64,000 bases of DNA from Hirschia sp964352025 (lineage in GTDB: Bacteria; Pseudomonadota; Alphaproteobacteria; Caulobacterales; Hyphomonadaceae), in NCBI GenBank assembly GCA_964352025.1, contig CAYGPZ010000014.1, positions 1 through 64,000 on the forward strand. The letters run 5' to 3'. Every line of letters starts with the position of its first letter. Position 1 is the stretch's first letter. The notes under the pieces were generated by a model. That model did not search any database and had not been told where the DNA came from. It saw only the letters and a list, made by a program, of their open reading frames with translations. The translations under genes were made by a program, and so were the position numbers. This document shows, piece by piece, positions 54,479-62,855 of this stretch.

Positions 54479-55531
54479 TTACAGGCCTAAAATCTTACGA
54501 TTGTATTCTAGATCTGAGCCAGCACCTGCAAAATCATCAAAAGCTTTTTCTGCGGGACGAATAATGTGATTTTTAACAAATTCTGCCCCCTCTTTCGCTC
54601 CATCTTCGGGATGCTTGATACAACATTCCCATTCCACAACAGCCCAACCATCAAACCCGTTGGTTGTAAACTTACTGAAGATTCCGTTGAAATCGATTTG
54701 ACCATCTCCAAGCGAACGGAAGCGTCCCGGACGATCAACCCAGCCTTGATAGCCTCCATAAACTCCAGCCCGTGCGGAAGCATTATATTCAGCATCCTTC
54801 ACGTGGAACATTTTTATCCTGTCGGCATAAACATCGATAAACCCAAGGTAATCCATTAATTGCAGATGTAAGTGGCTGGGGTCATAAAGAATATTCGCAC
54901 GTTCATGACCGTTCACGGCCTCGACAAAACGCTCAAACGTAACACCATCATGCAGATCTTCACCCGGGTGGAGCTCATAACATACATCCACACCCGCTTC
55001 ATCAAATGCATTCAATACTGGAAGCCAACGCCGTGCCAATTCGGCAAAGCCTTCTTCCACCAACCCAGCTGGTCTTTGAGGCCAAGGATACATTGTGTGC
55101 CAAAGCAAAGCGCCCGAAAAACTTGCGTGCGCCGTAAGGCCCAATCTCTGACTTGCTTTAGCAGCCATGATCAGCTGATCATTAGCCCATTCCCGATAGG
55201 CATTCACATCCCCTTTAATGCCGTCGGGAGCAAACCCAGCAAACAGATCCGCATAAGCAGGATGAACCGCTAATAATTGTCCTTGCAAGTGTGTCGAAAG
55301 CTCGGTGATTTCAACACCATTTTCGGCGCAAACGCCTTTCACTTCATCACAATAAGTCTGGCTGGAAGCAGCTAGCGAAAGGTCAAAGAAGTTTGGATCC
55401 CAAGTTGGCATCTGCACACCCTTGTATCCGATACTTGCCGCCCACTTTGTTATATTTTCAAGCGTATCAAATGGTGCTTCAGTTCCGAAAAATTGCGCTA
55501 AAAACAGGCCCGGGCCTTTAATCTGCTTCAT
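54479..55531 (-). CDS. cytoplasmic xylose-isomerase-like TIM barrel (sugar isomerase/epimerase)
   Basis: The 350-residue protein has no signal peptide. Metal-site segments are VCYELHPGEDLHDG (Glu), NILYDPSHLHLQLMDYLGF (Asp, His), KMFHVKDAEYN (His, Asp) and WAVVEWECCIK (Glu). The family is common beside Gfo/Idh/MocA oxidoreductases in inositol-like and 3-keto-sugar pathways. It is the second enzyme of the fold in the operon, the other being exported. GAGGTTATT precedes the ATG. Confidence 0.9.
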   Translation of the reverse strand: MKQIKGPGLFLAQFFGTEAPFDTLENITKWAASIGYKGVQMPTWDPNFFDLSLAASSQTYCDEVKGVCAENGVEITELSTHLQGQLLAVHPAYADLFAGFAPDGIKGDVNAYREWANDQLIMAAKASQRLGLTAHASFSGALLWHTMYPWPQRPAGLVEEGFAELARRWLPVLNAFDEAGVDVCYELHPGEDLHDGVTFERFVEAVNGHERANILYDPSHLHLQLMDYLGFIDVYADRIKMFHVKDAEYNASARAGVYGGYQGWVDRPGRFRSLGDGQIDFNGIFSKFTTNGFDGWAVVEWECCIKHPEDGAKEGAEFVKNHIIRPAEKAFDDFAGAGSDLEYNRKILGL

Positions 55532-55567
55532 AATAACCTCTTCAAACTATCCGTTTTATTGCCTGCT

Positions 55568-56716
55568 TTAACGAAATTTTGTCCATTTTTTTTCAGATTT
55601 ATTGCTCTCAAGGCAAGAGCGGATGAAACACATGGACCTCACACCGTCTGCAACTCCAAACCCAACATCCATTGTACTGCTATTCTGATGAACTAGCTGT
55701 GCGAAACGCGTATAGATGTTCGCGAAAGCCTCTAAATATCCTTCTGGATGCCCAGACGGCGTTCGGCAAAGTTGCCGTGTACTTTCCAGCAGGTATCCAT
55801 TTTCGACACCAGCGCGCAAGACTTTTGTTGGCCCATTTAAATCTAACTGTAGCAGGCTATTTGGATCAGAGTGCTTCCACTTAAATCCGCCTGCTTCACC
55901 GTATACAGAAATGGAAAGATCATTCTCTTCACCAGCCATAATCTGGCTGGCCATCAACACACCGCGTGCACCACCGTCAAATTTGAGCAGCACAGAAACA
56001 TCATCGTCCAGACGTCGCCCTTCCACAAAAGTTGGAAGATCAGCACAAAGATAATTCACTTTCTGTCCGGTGATATATTCCGCCATAGAATGCGCGTGCG
56101 ATCCAATATCCCCTAAACACCCAGCTGGACCAGAAATGGCTGGATCAGTTCGCCAATCTGCCTGCTTATTACCTGTACTTTCTAGATTATTGGACAACCA
56201 CCCCTGCGGATAGGTCACAAAAACTTTGCGTACGGCTCCGATCTCACCAGCTGCAACTCTCTGTCGGGCTTCATTGACCATTGGATAGCCAAGATATGTG
56301 AATGTCAGTGCGTAAAGACGGCCCGTAGATTTAGCGACCGCTTCAAGGTCCTCAACTTCTTCCACTGAGATAGTCGGTGGCTTATCACAAATCACATGAA
56401 AACCCGCCAACATCGCAGCTTTTGCAGCGCCATAATGTTGTGCATTAGGTGTCACAATAGAAACTGCATGCATCCGTTCATTCTCAGGAAGCTTAGCTTC
56501 TGCTTGGAGCATCGCCTCTAAATTTGGATAGGCACGGGTAGCATTAAGCCCTAATTCAGCGCCCTGAATTTTCGTTTTTTCAAAATCGCGACTAAACACG
56601 CCGCAAACAAGGGCAACCTGTCCATCTACGCGAGAGGCTATTCGGTGAACGTCCCCAATAAAAGCGCCCGGTCCTCCACCGATCATTCCAATGCGTAATA
56701 CATTTGCAGTATTAAT
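55568..56716 (-). CDS. Gfo/Idh/MocA family oxidoreductase, probable ATT start
   Basis: From the ATG at 56686 the protein would begin MIGGGPGAFIG, inside the first beta strand of its Rossmann fold. Upstream in frame are NTANVLRIG residues, completing the strand. The only codon at proper spacing from a strong GGGGAGG site (7 bases) is ATT at 56716. No ATG, GTG or TTG occurs between. That gives 382 residues. Conserved segments are ICDKPPTISVEEVEDLEAVA (catalytic Lys), GCLGDIGSHAHSMAEY (His) and a C-terminal dimer sheet. It is an NAD(P)-linked sugar oxidoreductase, probably interconverting a 3-keto sugar and its alcohol. It is the first gene of the seven-gene operon. Confidence 0.82.
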   Translation of the reverse strand: MNTANVLRIGMIGGGPGAFIGDVHRIASRVDGQVALVCGVFSRDFEKTKIQGAELGLNATRAYPNLEAMLQAEAKLPENERMHAVSIVTPNAQHYGAAKAAMLAGFHVICDKPPTISVEEVEDLEAVAKSTGRLYALTFTYLGYPMVNEARQRVAAGEIGAVRKVFVTYPQGWLSNNLESTGNKQADWRTDPAISGPAGCLGDIGSHAHSMAEYITGQKVNYLCADLPTFVEGRRLDDDVSVLLKFDGGARGVLMASQIMAGEENDLSISVYGEAGGFKWKHSDPNSLLQLDLNGPTKVLRAGVENGYLLESTRQLCRTPSGHPEGYLEAFANIYTRFAQLVHQNSSTMDVGFGVADGVRSMCFIRSCLESNKSEKKWTKFR

Positions 56717-56766
56717 GACCTTACCTCCCCTTTTAGGCTTTTTGATAGCCTTATCATGTATTATCT

Positions 56767-56780
56767 GTAATCGATTACAC
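56767..56780. promoter_or_regulatory. perfect LacI-type operator of the 3-keto-glycoside operon
   Basis: TGTAATCGATTACA is an exact 14-bp palindrome with a central CG. It lies between the divergent Gfo/Idh/MocA operon and the lacI-type gene starting at 56881. Confidence 0.72.
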
Positions 56781-56880
56781 TAAGATTTGCAAGAATGATA
56801 TTGGCTTTACTATGAGATTCAATTAGGTCATTTAAATATGATTTATTTCAATGAGTATTTATTAGAAAGAAGAGCGCAAC

Positions 56881-57888
56881 ATGGTTGGCATTAAAGACGT
56901 CGCCAAACATGCTGGTGTATCTGTCGCCACAGTTTCACGTGCACTGAATGAACCCAAAAAGGTTTCTGAACAAACGCGCTCAATCGTCCACGAATCCGTA
57001 AAAATACTAAACTACCATCCCAACGTTCTTGCGCGCGATTTTAGAAAAAGCAAAACCTCACGAATTATCGTGTTGGTTCCTGATATTTCTAATACTTTTT
57101 TTGCAAGCGTCGTGCGCAGTATTCAGCATAAAGCAAAAACATTTGGATATTCTGTTTTACTTGGTGAAACACGAAACTCACCAGCGGTCGAGCAAGAATA
57201 TGCCAGTATGGTTTTGTCTCGACAGGCAGACGGTATAATTCAGTTTAGCCCGTCTGATCCCTATGCTGCCTTAAGGGGACACAATGGAGCCTCATCTCTA
57301 ATATGGGTAAATGCTTGCGAGTGCACCCCCAAACTCAATTCTCCAAAGATCAAAATCAACAACGCAGAGGCAATGAAGCTGATCGCAGATGAAGTGCTGA
57401 AAATGGGACACACAAAAATTTGCGCAATTCTGGGCCCCCAAACAAGCCCACTCACATCTGAACGCCTAAAAGGCTTACATCAATCACTGACCGAACATGG
57501 GTTAGATAAAAATAATTTGGAGTGCTTTGACGGAGATTTTTCTGCTCATTCCGGCACACTCGCAGCAGAAAAAATATTGTCTTTAAGTAGACTACCGACA
57601 GCCGCTTTATGCTTTAACGATGAAATGGCATTCGGACTTATTTCCAAGCTAAAAACCTCAGGATTATCGATTCCTACAGATATTTCAGTAACAGGATTTG
57701 ACGACATCAATCTCGCTAAATATTGCGACCCTCCTCTGACAACAATATCTCAACCTGCAGCAGATATTGGCACAACAGCAATGACCGCACTTCATCGACA
57801 AATCAACAAATCAAGCGACGATAATACTTTGCATATTTTAGAAGGTGAACTGGTCATAAGGGACAGTATTGCGTCGCCCAAAACATAA
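56881..57888 (+). CDS. LacI family transcriptional regulator
   Basis: The 335-residue protein has the N-terminal helix-turn-helix GIKDVAKHAGVSVATVSRAL, the hinge segment PNVLARDFR and a periplasmic-binding-protein-like effector domain (VLVPDISNTFFASVVRSI onward; TGFDDINLAKYCDPPLTTI near the end). It is divergent from the seven-gene operon, with TGTAATCGATTACA in between, and is very likely its repressor. It differs from the other two LacI proteins in the recognition helix (VATVSRAL against MTVSRVI and MTVSRVL), in line with its different half-site. Confidence 0.93.
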   Translation: MVGIKDVAKHAGVSVATVSRALNEPKKVSEQTRSIVHESVKILNYHPNVLARDFRKSKTSRIIVLVPDISNTFFASVVRSIQHKAKTFGYSVLLGETRNSPAVEQEYASMVLSRQADGIIQFSPSDPYAALRGHNGASSLIWVNACECTPKLNSPKIKINNAEAMKLIADEVLKMGHTKICAILGPQTSPLTSERLKGLHQSLTEHGLDKNNLECFDGDFSAHSGTLAAEKILSLSRLPTAALCFNDEMAFGLISKLKTSGLSIPTDISVTGFDDINLAKYCDPPLTTISQPAADIGTTAMTALHRQINKSSDDNTLHILEGELVIRDSIASPKT

Positions 57889-57891
57889 AAA

Positions 57892-57923
57892 ATAAGCGCC
57901 AGAACCCAAATTCTGACGCTTAT
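57892..57923 (-). terminator. terminator between LacI and SapC genes
   Basis: A 13-bp stem with one wobble (57892-57904 and 57911-57923) is followed on the minus strand by six T residues. It ends the SapC/halogenase unit and probably also serves the LacI gene. Confidence 0.87.
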
Positions 57924-57932
57924 AATAATTGA

Positions 57933-58658
57933 TTAAGCTAAAACCCCAGCGGTTTTGCGATCCACCATTTTGCGAACATTTCCAATGGACACCAACATCA
58001 ACTGAGCGGCCATCAAATAGCCGTTCTTATGCATGTCCGCTAAATCTTTGCCCTTCAATTCCTTGAGCTTGTCTTCATTGATCGTGTACATGCCCTGAAA
58101 TGACTTTTCTTGACCATTAAAGTCTACGTCTAGTTTAACACCCTCAATAAGGTCTTTCTCGGAAAGAAATTCAACAAATTTCTCCGTCGCTTCCGAACCT
58201 GAAATCATGCTACTAAGCACTTGTTCAACCCTATTCAAATATAGACTGCGTGTACCATCTTCATTGAACAATGGTTCGCCTTCAACCTGACTGACAAGCT
58301 TAGAATCCATATCGATAGTGATAACGGCTCTTTCCTCTCCAACTGCGCCAGTTGTTCTATTTGACAGCCCCACCATAAACGGTTGGCGTCGTATATTTAG
58401 AGGCAGATAAACACTCGTCCATTTATCGCCATCCAAGTATAAATTTTCGCCAGGCTCAAATCCCAACATCGCGTATAATTCAAACTTGCCTGTATCTGGG
58501 TTTTTCAAAAAATAAACCGGGAATTCCAAAACCAGACTACGTAGTTCCGCAGCCAACACAGGAACCAAGTGAACATTTTCACCGTATTTCTCACCATGCC
58601 CAGTTACAACACGAATATTCTTATGCTGGTCCACAGTCAGCAATTCAGGGTTAACCAT
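57933..58658 (-). CDS. SapC family protein
   Basis: I start at the ATG 58658 (MVNPELLTVDQHKNIRV, 241 residues), with GGAGG five bases upstream. The SapC fold is visible in VHLVPVLAAELRSLVLEFPVYFLK, YAMLGFEPGENLYLDGDKW and YLPLNIRRQPFMVGL. The family is named after a Campylobacter surface-layer-associated gene, but its role in proteobacterial glycan clusters is unknown. It is almost always beside a TonB receptor or a tryptophan-halogenase-like gene, as here. Confidence 0.88.
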   Translation of the reverse strand: MVNPELLTVDQHKNIRVVTGHGEKYGENVHLVPVLAAELRSLVLEFPVYFLKNPDTGKFELYAMLGFEPGENLYLDGDKWTSVYLPLNIRRQPFMVGLSNRTTGAVGEERAVITIDMDSKLVSQVEGEPLFNEDGTRSLYLNRVEQVLSSMISGSEATEKFVEFLSEKDLIEGVKLDVDFNGQEKSFQGMYTINEDKLKELKGKDLADMHKNGYLMAAQLMLVSIGNVRKMVDRKTAGVLA

Positions 58659-58724
58659 TCTATCCTCCACCTAATTCTTCATCTTTTGCAAAAAGCTACT
58701 TAGCCCGCTAACGACTTACAATAT

Positions 58725-60275
58725 TCAGACCCTTTGCAATCCAAACTCTTTTATCTTGTTGATTAATAACCTATTTTTAGGCAATTTATCTACCATGTCT
58801 CGCGATTTTTTTTGATTTTTCTCAAAATATTCATACGCAGATCGTTTTCTTTGATCTGAAGTCCCCAAACGAGACACATCTGTCGAGAAACCCATGCCGT
58901 ATAGGATATATTGATAACTCGCAGCCGGAAAGACCTCTAGGGCACGATCAAAATCGTCATGCCATGGCACATTGTCTTTCCACAGCCTCAAAAGATCTTG
59001 CAAACTCTCGGGAATTGATGCGGCATCCCTATTGTCGATCCAGAACTGTGTATCGTCACGTAAACTGGCGACATAATGCAATTTCAGAAAATCAATTATG
59101 CGATCCCAACGGTATAAAAATGTCTCATTATACCTCTTCGCAATAACATCCATCGCACTACGCGTTGCAGGAAACTGATCACCAATCATTGTCCCTGAGA
59201 TCTCAATTAGCAACAAAGCCGACGCTTCCAACGGCTCTAGAAATCCAGCAGAAAGACCTACCGCTACGCAATTTTTTTCCCAAAATTTGGTGCGATGGCC
59301 TGGCTCAAGAGGTATTTTTCGAAATTCCACCTCTGGGTCCGCACCAGTTTCCTTCAGATACGTCCTAAGTTGGGCCTCAGCATGATCCTGCGTTGTATGG
59401 GCACTTGAATAGACATGACCCACTCCGCGTCGTAATGGCAATCCAATATCCCAAACCCATCCCGCATCTTGAGCGGTTGAAATAGTGTGAGATGCGATTG
59501 GACTATCTTCCGATTCATAGGGGACATGAACCGCTAAAGCTGTATCCAAAAAGAGCACGTCTTTGCATGACTTGAATGGAACACCGTAGTGTTGACCCAA
59601 TAAGAGTGATTTGAAGCCAGTACAATCAACAAAGAGATCCCCGGCAACAGCACCAGCCTGTTGAGTGTCTACAGACGCAATATCCCCATTTTCTTTTGCG
59701 TTAACACCTACAACATCTGCAAGAACATGAGTGACCCCCAGGTTTTCAACACAGTGGCGCTGCAAGAATTTCGCGAAAACACCGGCATCCAGATGGTATG
59801 CGTAATTTACGACTGATGCATATTCGGGAGTCGTTATAAGCTTAGGGGCTAGGCCTTTATTACAAATATCTTCCTGCGGACTAACAGCACGAGAAAACGA
59901 AACTCCACCGTTGTTTTCTAACCAATGTGACGCCAAGTTTTCATCATGATAGCCTTCCGGCAGCACTAACGGATGATAATAATAGTCATCCTCCGCTCCG
60001 GTCGTCCATTTGGCAAACTTCGCACCTTGCTTGAAGGAGACATTACACTCTCGAATAAAGTCAGTCTCGCGGACCCCCATATTACGAAGTGTTGTGCGCA
60101 TTGTCGGCCAAGTCCCCTCACCCACACCAATTATTGGCACATTCGGGGACTCGACGAGAGTAACACTTATCTCTTTTTGATACTCCGCCTTAAATTTAGC
60201 GGCCAGAGTGCCAGCCGTTAACCAACCAGCTGTTCCTCCTCCCACAATAACGACAGAGGAAATTAATTGAGACAT
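58725..60275 (-). CDS. flavin-dependent tryptophan halogenase-like protein (2)
   Basis: The 516-residue protein has GGGTAGW (12-18), GVGEGTWP, the PrnA-Lys79 equivalent Lys82 (SFKQG) and LEPLEASAL with the conserved Glu. The WxWxIP motif is changed to WVWDIGLP. It lies in one unit with the SapC gene 66 bases downstream. Because Lys and Glu are kept it may still halogenate, but the altered motif and missing flavin reductase leave the reaction open. It is clearly diverged from the protein at 42108 and not a recent copy. Confidence 0.88.
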   Translation of the reverse strand: MSQLISSVVIVGGGTAGWLTAGTLAAKFKAEYQKEISVTLVESPNVPIIGVGEGTWPTMRTTLRNMGVRETDFIRECNVSFKQGAKFAKWTTGAEDDYYYHPLVLPEGYHDENLASHWLENNGGVSFSRAVSPQEDICNKGLAPKLITTPEYASVVNYAYHLDAGVFAKFLQRHCVENLGVTHVLADVVGVNAKENGDIASVDTQQAGAVAGDLFVDCTGFKSLLLGQHYGVPFKSCKDVLFLDTALAVHVPYESEDSPIASHTISTAQDAGWVWDIGLPLRRGVGHVYSSAHTTQDHAEAQLRTYLKETGADPEVEFRKIPLEPGHRTKFWEKNCVAVGLSAGFLEPLEASALLLIEISGTMIGDQFPATRSAMDVIAKRYNETFLYRWDRIIDFLKLHYVASLRDDTQFWIDNRDAASIPESLQDLLRLWKDNVPWHDDFDRALEVFPAASYQYILYGMGFSTDVSRLGTSDQRKRSAYEYFEKNQKKSRDMVDKLPKNRLLINKIKEFGLQRV

Positions 60276-60322
60276 GTCTTTACCACTTAATCAAATGCTA
60301 CGATCTCGATCGCAACACACAT

Positions 60323-62326
60323 TTACTCTCCATTGAGCGGGTGAGTTCCCAAAACCACCATTTGATTTGCATCAACATTGGACAATGTTTGGCTCTCACC
60401 GCTACGCCATTTAACTTTAACACTTTTGACAAGCTTTTCCTCAGCTAGCCCAAAATGCGCCACGTTCAATAATGATTGAGAATGGACAGCACCAGCGCCT
60501 CCGACACGGCGATGATATGTATTGCCTTCAGTTTCAATGACGAGCTCAGCACCATGAGCATCAATACCGTTTGGAGAATAACCGACACGTACGAGCACAT
60601 AATTTGTGTTGTCATCGATCAAAAGATCATTCTTAAACATGTACCATTTGCCGTTATCATCATCTCCATTCAGCAAATCGACCGCGCCATCATAATCATA
60701 ATCAAATGCGGCACCCATATCGCCATGGCCTCCAGCATCTAAAACAGTCGCGCGGTGAGTAAGAATTTTTTCAAATTCAAAGCCACCCTTATTCAACAAC
60801 ATGGCATCCGGTAATCTCGTGTTTAACTCTCCAAAGCGGTAAACGAAAAAGTCGGTATTTCCGTCATTGTTGAAATCACCGTTTGTGACACCCCAATTAT
60901 TTTCACCGCTTTCAACAGGCAGAGCACCACTCGCGTCAACAAATTTTCCATCAACATTTTCTAATAAAATGTCCGGTACACCAATGTCTTGAGGCTCCCA
61001 ATCAGGCAATACTTCGCTGACATTAGAGACTGATGCGCGGATATCCCAAGCTAAGTTATGGTCTAGATGCCACTCCATTCGCCATTTGCCGTCGCCCAAA
61101 TATCCTAGATACCAGCCATTTTCCTTGAATGTTTCAGGAAAACCAATTGCATCATCCTTGGATACTGTAACTGGAATAGATCCGGGAACTCCCGTAGAGA
61201 GTTTCCCACTGTCCGATCCTGCCTCTGGATCTTCCGGCACTTCTAATATTGTCTTTTCACTTCCTAAAAATACAGGGAATGGCAAATCATTATTGCCTCG
61301 TCCCCAACGTGTGAATTGAGATAAGACAACGTTAGAATCCGCAACAAAGCCTATTCCATCATGGCTTTTATTGCCTTCATCCCGGATATTTAAGCGTTTG
61401 GAATCTTTACGGAATTGATAAGAGTTTCGCGCAATTTCATAATATGTTTTACCGCGTGCGACATAGAGATCGTAATCACCATCATTATCCACATCCGCTT
61501 CAGAAACCGCCATCACGTATTCAGCATGACGAAATGCTTCAGGCAATACGTCTTCAGTTACATCCGTGAATGTAAAATCACTTCCACCTTTCCAGACTGC
61601 AAGAGGTGAAAATGTAATAAGGTCGGCTACGGAATCACCATCGATATCAGTCAATAAAACGCGCTCGGCTTCAGTTTTTTCAAAAGCTCCGCTCTCGCGA
61701 TATTCAAACTTTCCGTCCCCAATATTCTCAAACAATATATTGCGAGGCTTGTCTTCTCCAATGACCTGTCGCGCATTGATTTGAAGGAAATCAAGGTCAC
61801 CATCCAAATCCATATCGACCCAACGCACCGTCCTGCCTCTTGCGCCTAATTCGGAAATCCCAGCCTCTACGGCTATATCAACAAATTTCCCATCGTCATT
61901 TCTCAGCAATAAAGGTGGACGCGGCTTTGATCCATTTCCTCCACCAAGAGAGACTAAAACATCATTGTCTCCATCTTGGTCAAAATCACCCGGTGCTATT
62001 CCGTGAACGTCACCATCATAGAAATCGATACTTTCGCTCAGAGTACCATCCGCTTCTCCCCAAAATAATTGAGCCGGCATAACGTGGTGATTTGTGAGCA
62101 AAAAATCATATAAACCATCACCATTCAGATCAGAAACAGATGGTCCGCCATATTTCCATGTAGAATGGGACGTAAGTCCTATGTCTTCAGTTATATTTGA
62201 AAAAGTAACATCCATAACTGGAGATTTGTTATCAAAAGCAGCATTTTCGACAGTTTCTGGCGATACCGCACAAGCCCCAACACCGAAACACGCAACGCTC
62301 GCAAATAACAACTTTTTCAACAACAC
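60323..62326 (-). CDS. FG-GAP repeat / ASPIC-UnbV (CRTAC1-like) lipoprotein
   Basis: The frame extends to an ATG at 62371, but the TTGTATAC operator at 62342-62358 lies within that stretch. A strong GGAGGG site precedes the GTG at 62326, which leads into a lipoprotein signal (LLFASVACFGVGACAVS). It has about 667 residues. Several calcium-binding FG-GAP repeats are seen (DLNGDGLYDFLL, DFDQDGDNDVLVS, DMDLDGDLDFL, DVDNDGDYDLYVA, DFNNDGNTDFFV). The C-terminal ASPIC/UnbV segment ends VKWRSGESQTLSNVDANQ. It is probably a surface or periplasmic beta-propeller binding glycan. Confidence 0.85.
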   Translation of the reverse strand: MLLKKLLFASVACFGVGACAVSPETVENAAFDNKSPVMDVTFSNITEDIGLTSHSTWKYGGPSVSDLNGDGLYDFLLTNHHVMPAQLFWGEADGTLSESIDFYDGDVHGIAPGDFDQDGDNDVLVSLGGGNGSKPRPPLLLRNDDGKFVDIAVEAGISELGARGRTVRWVDMDLDGDLDFLQINARQVIGEDKPRNILFENIGDGKFEYRESGAFEKTEAERVLLTDIDGDSVADLITFSPLAVWKGGSDFTFTDVTEDVLPEAFRHAEYVMAVSEADVDNDGDYDLYVARGKTYYEIARNSYQFRKDSKRLNIRDEGNKSHDGIGFVADSNVVLSQFTRWGRGNNDLPFPVFLGSEKTILEVPEDPEAGSDSGKLSTGVPGSIPVTVSKDDAIGFPETFKENGWYLGYLGDGKWRMEWHLDHNLAWDIRASVSNVSEVLPDWEPQDIGVPDILLENVDGKFVDASGALPVESGENNWGVTNGDFNNDGNTDFFVYRFGELNTRLPDAMLLNKGGFEFEKILTHRATVLDAGGHGDMGAAFDYDYDGAVDLLNGDDDNGKWYMFKNDLLIDDNTNYVLVRVGYSPNGIDAHGAELVIETEGNTYHRRVGGAGAVHSQSLLNVAHFGLAEEKLVKSVKVKWRSGESQTLSNVDANQMVVLGTHPLNGE

Positions 62327-62341
62327 CCTAACCCTCCAATT

Positions 62342-62358
62342 TTGTATACTGTTTACAA
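62342..62358 (+). promoter_or_regulatory. TTGTATAC-type 17-bp palindrome upstream of the FG-GAP gene
   Basis: TTGTATACTGTTTACAA has the symmetrical pattern TTGTA-AC-N-GT-TACAA. The same pattern occurs at 23493-23509, and a shorter TTGTATACAA form at 33300-33313 upstream of the agarase. Confidence 0.55.
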
Positions 62359-62469
62359 TATAACCATGCATTTATACAATTTAGCAATGCTAAAATTCAA
62401 TCCTCAGGCGGTAAAAAGAATACAAAATATGGGAATGCAGCGTTTATCCAAATAACGCCTCACGAAAAT

Positions 62470-62508
62470 GACTTAGGACCCAAGAAAAGACTTAGGAGCC
62501 GAAGAAAA
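62470..62508. repeat. two-copy tandem direct repeat
   Basis: GACTTAGGACCCAAGAAAA (62470-62488) is followed immediately by GACTTAGGAGCCGAAGAAAA (62489-62508). The copies differ by one substitution and one inserted base. Confidence 0.8.
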
Positions 62509-62805
62509 CTAGCTTAAGTATTGAATTTAGATGCAAACACGACTTTATAAGTTTCTACAAAGTTTCTTGAATTCCATAACACCGTCATAAATCGAATTTC
62601 CGAACGAATAATGGCTTTATATTAGGTCGATAAATTCGGGTCATTTAGGGACTCAAACTAACTTAGAAATGCACTTCAATTTCTGTTTTCTTTTTTAAAT
62701 CATATAAATTTAGTAGTGTTTGAAACGAAGTTGAATTTGAGAAAGCCCCCCGCTTAACCTTGCAGACCTGCCAAAGGCCGACTATCTTCTTATTTGAAAA
62801 CAAAA

Positions 62806-62822
62806 TACAATTTATTGTAAAC
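62806..62822. promoter_or_regulatory. candidate autoregulatory site of the GntR gene
   Basis: TACAATTTATTGTA (62806-62819) contains inverted TACAAT/ATTGTA half-sites and runs into TTGTAAAC (62815-62822). The latter equals one half of the 17-bp palindrome at 62342. It lies 35-50 bases before the gntR-type start. Confidence 0.4.
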
Positions 62823-62855
62823 AAATAAACGACCAGCTGGGGAGCTGGAAAATAC

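Larger units (their letters stand above)
62359..62855. other. non-coding divergent promoter region of the FG-GAP and GntR genes
   Basis: About 500 AT-rich bases without a credible gene. It holds the operator at its left edge, a tandem repeat of about 19 bp at 62470-62508 and the TACAAT/ATTGTA inverted repeat at 62806-62819. Nothing else was recognised. Confidence 0.5.
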
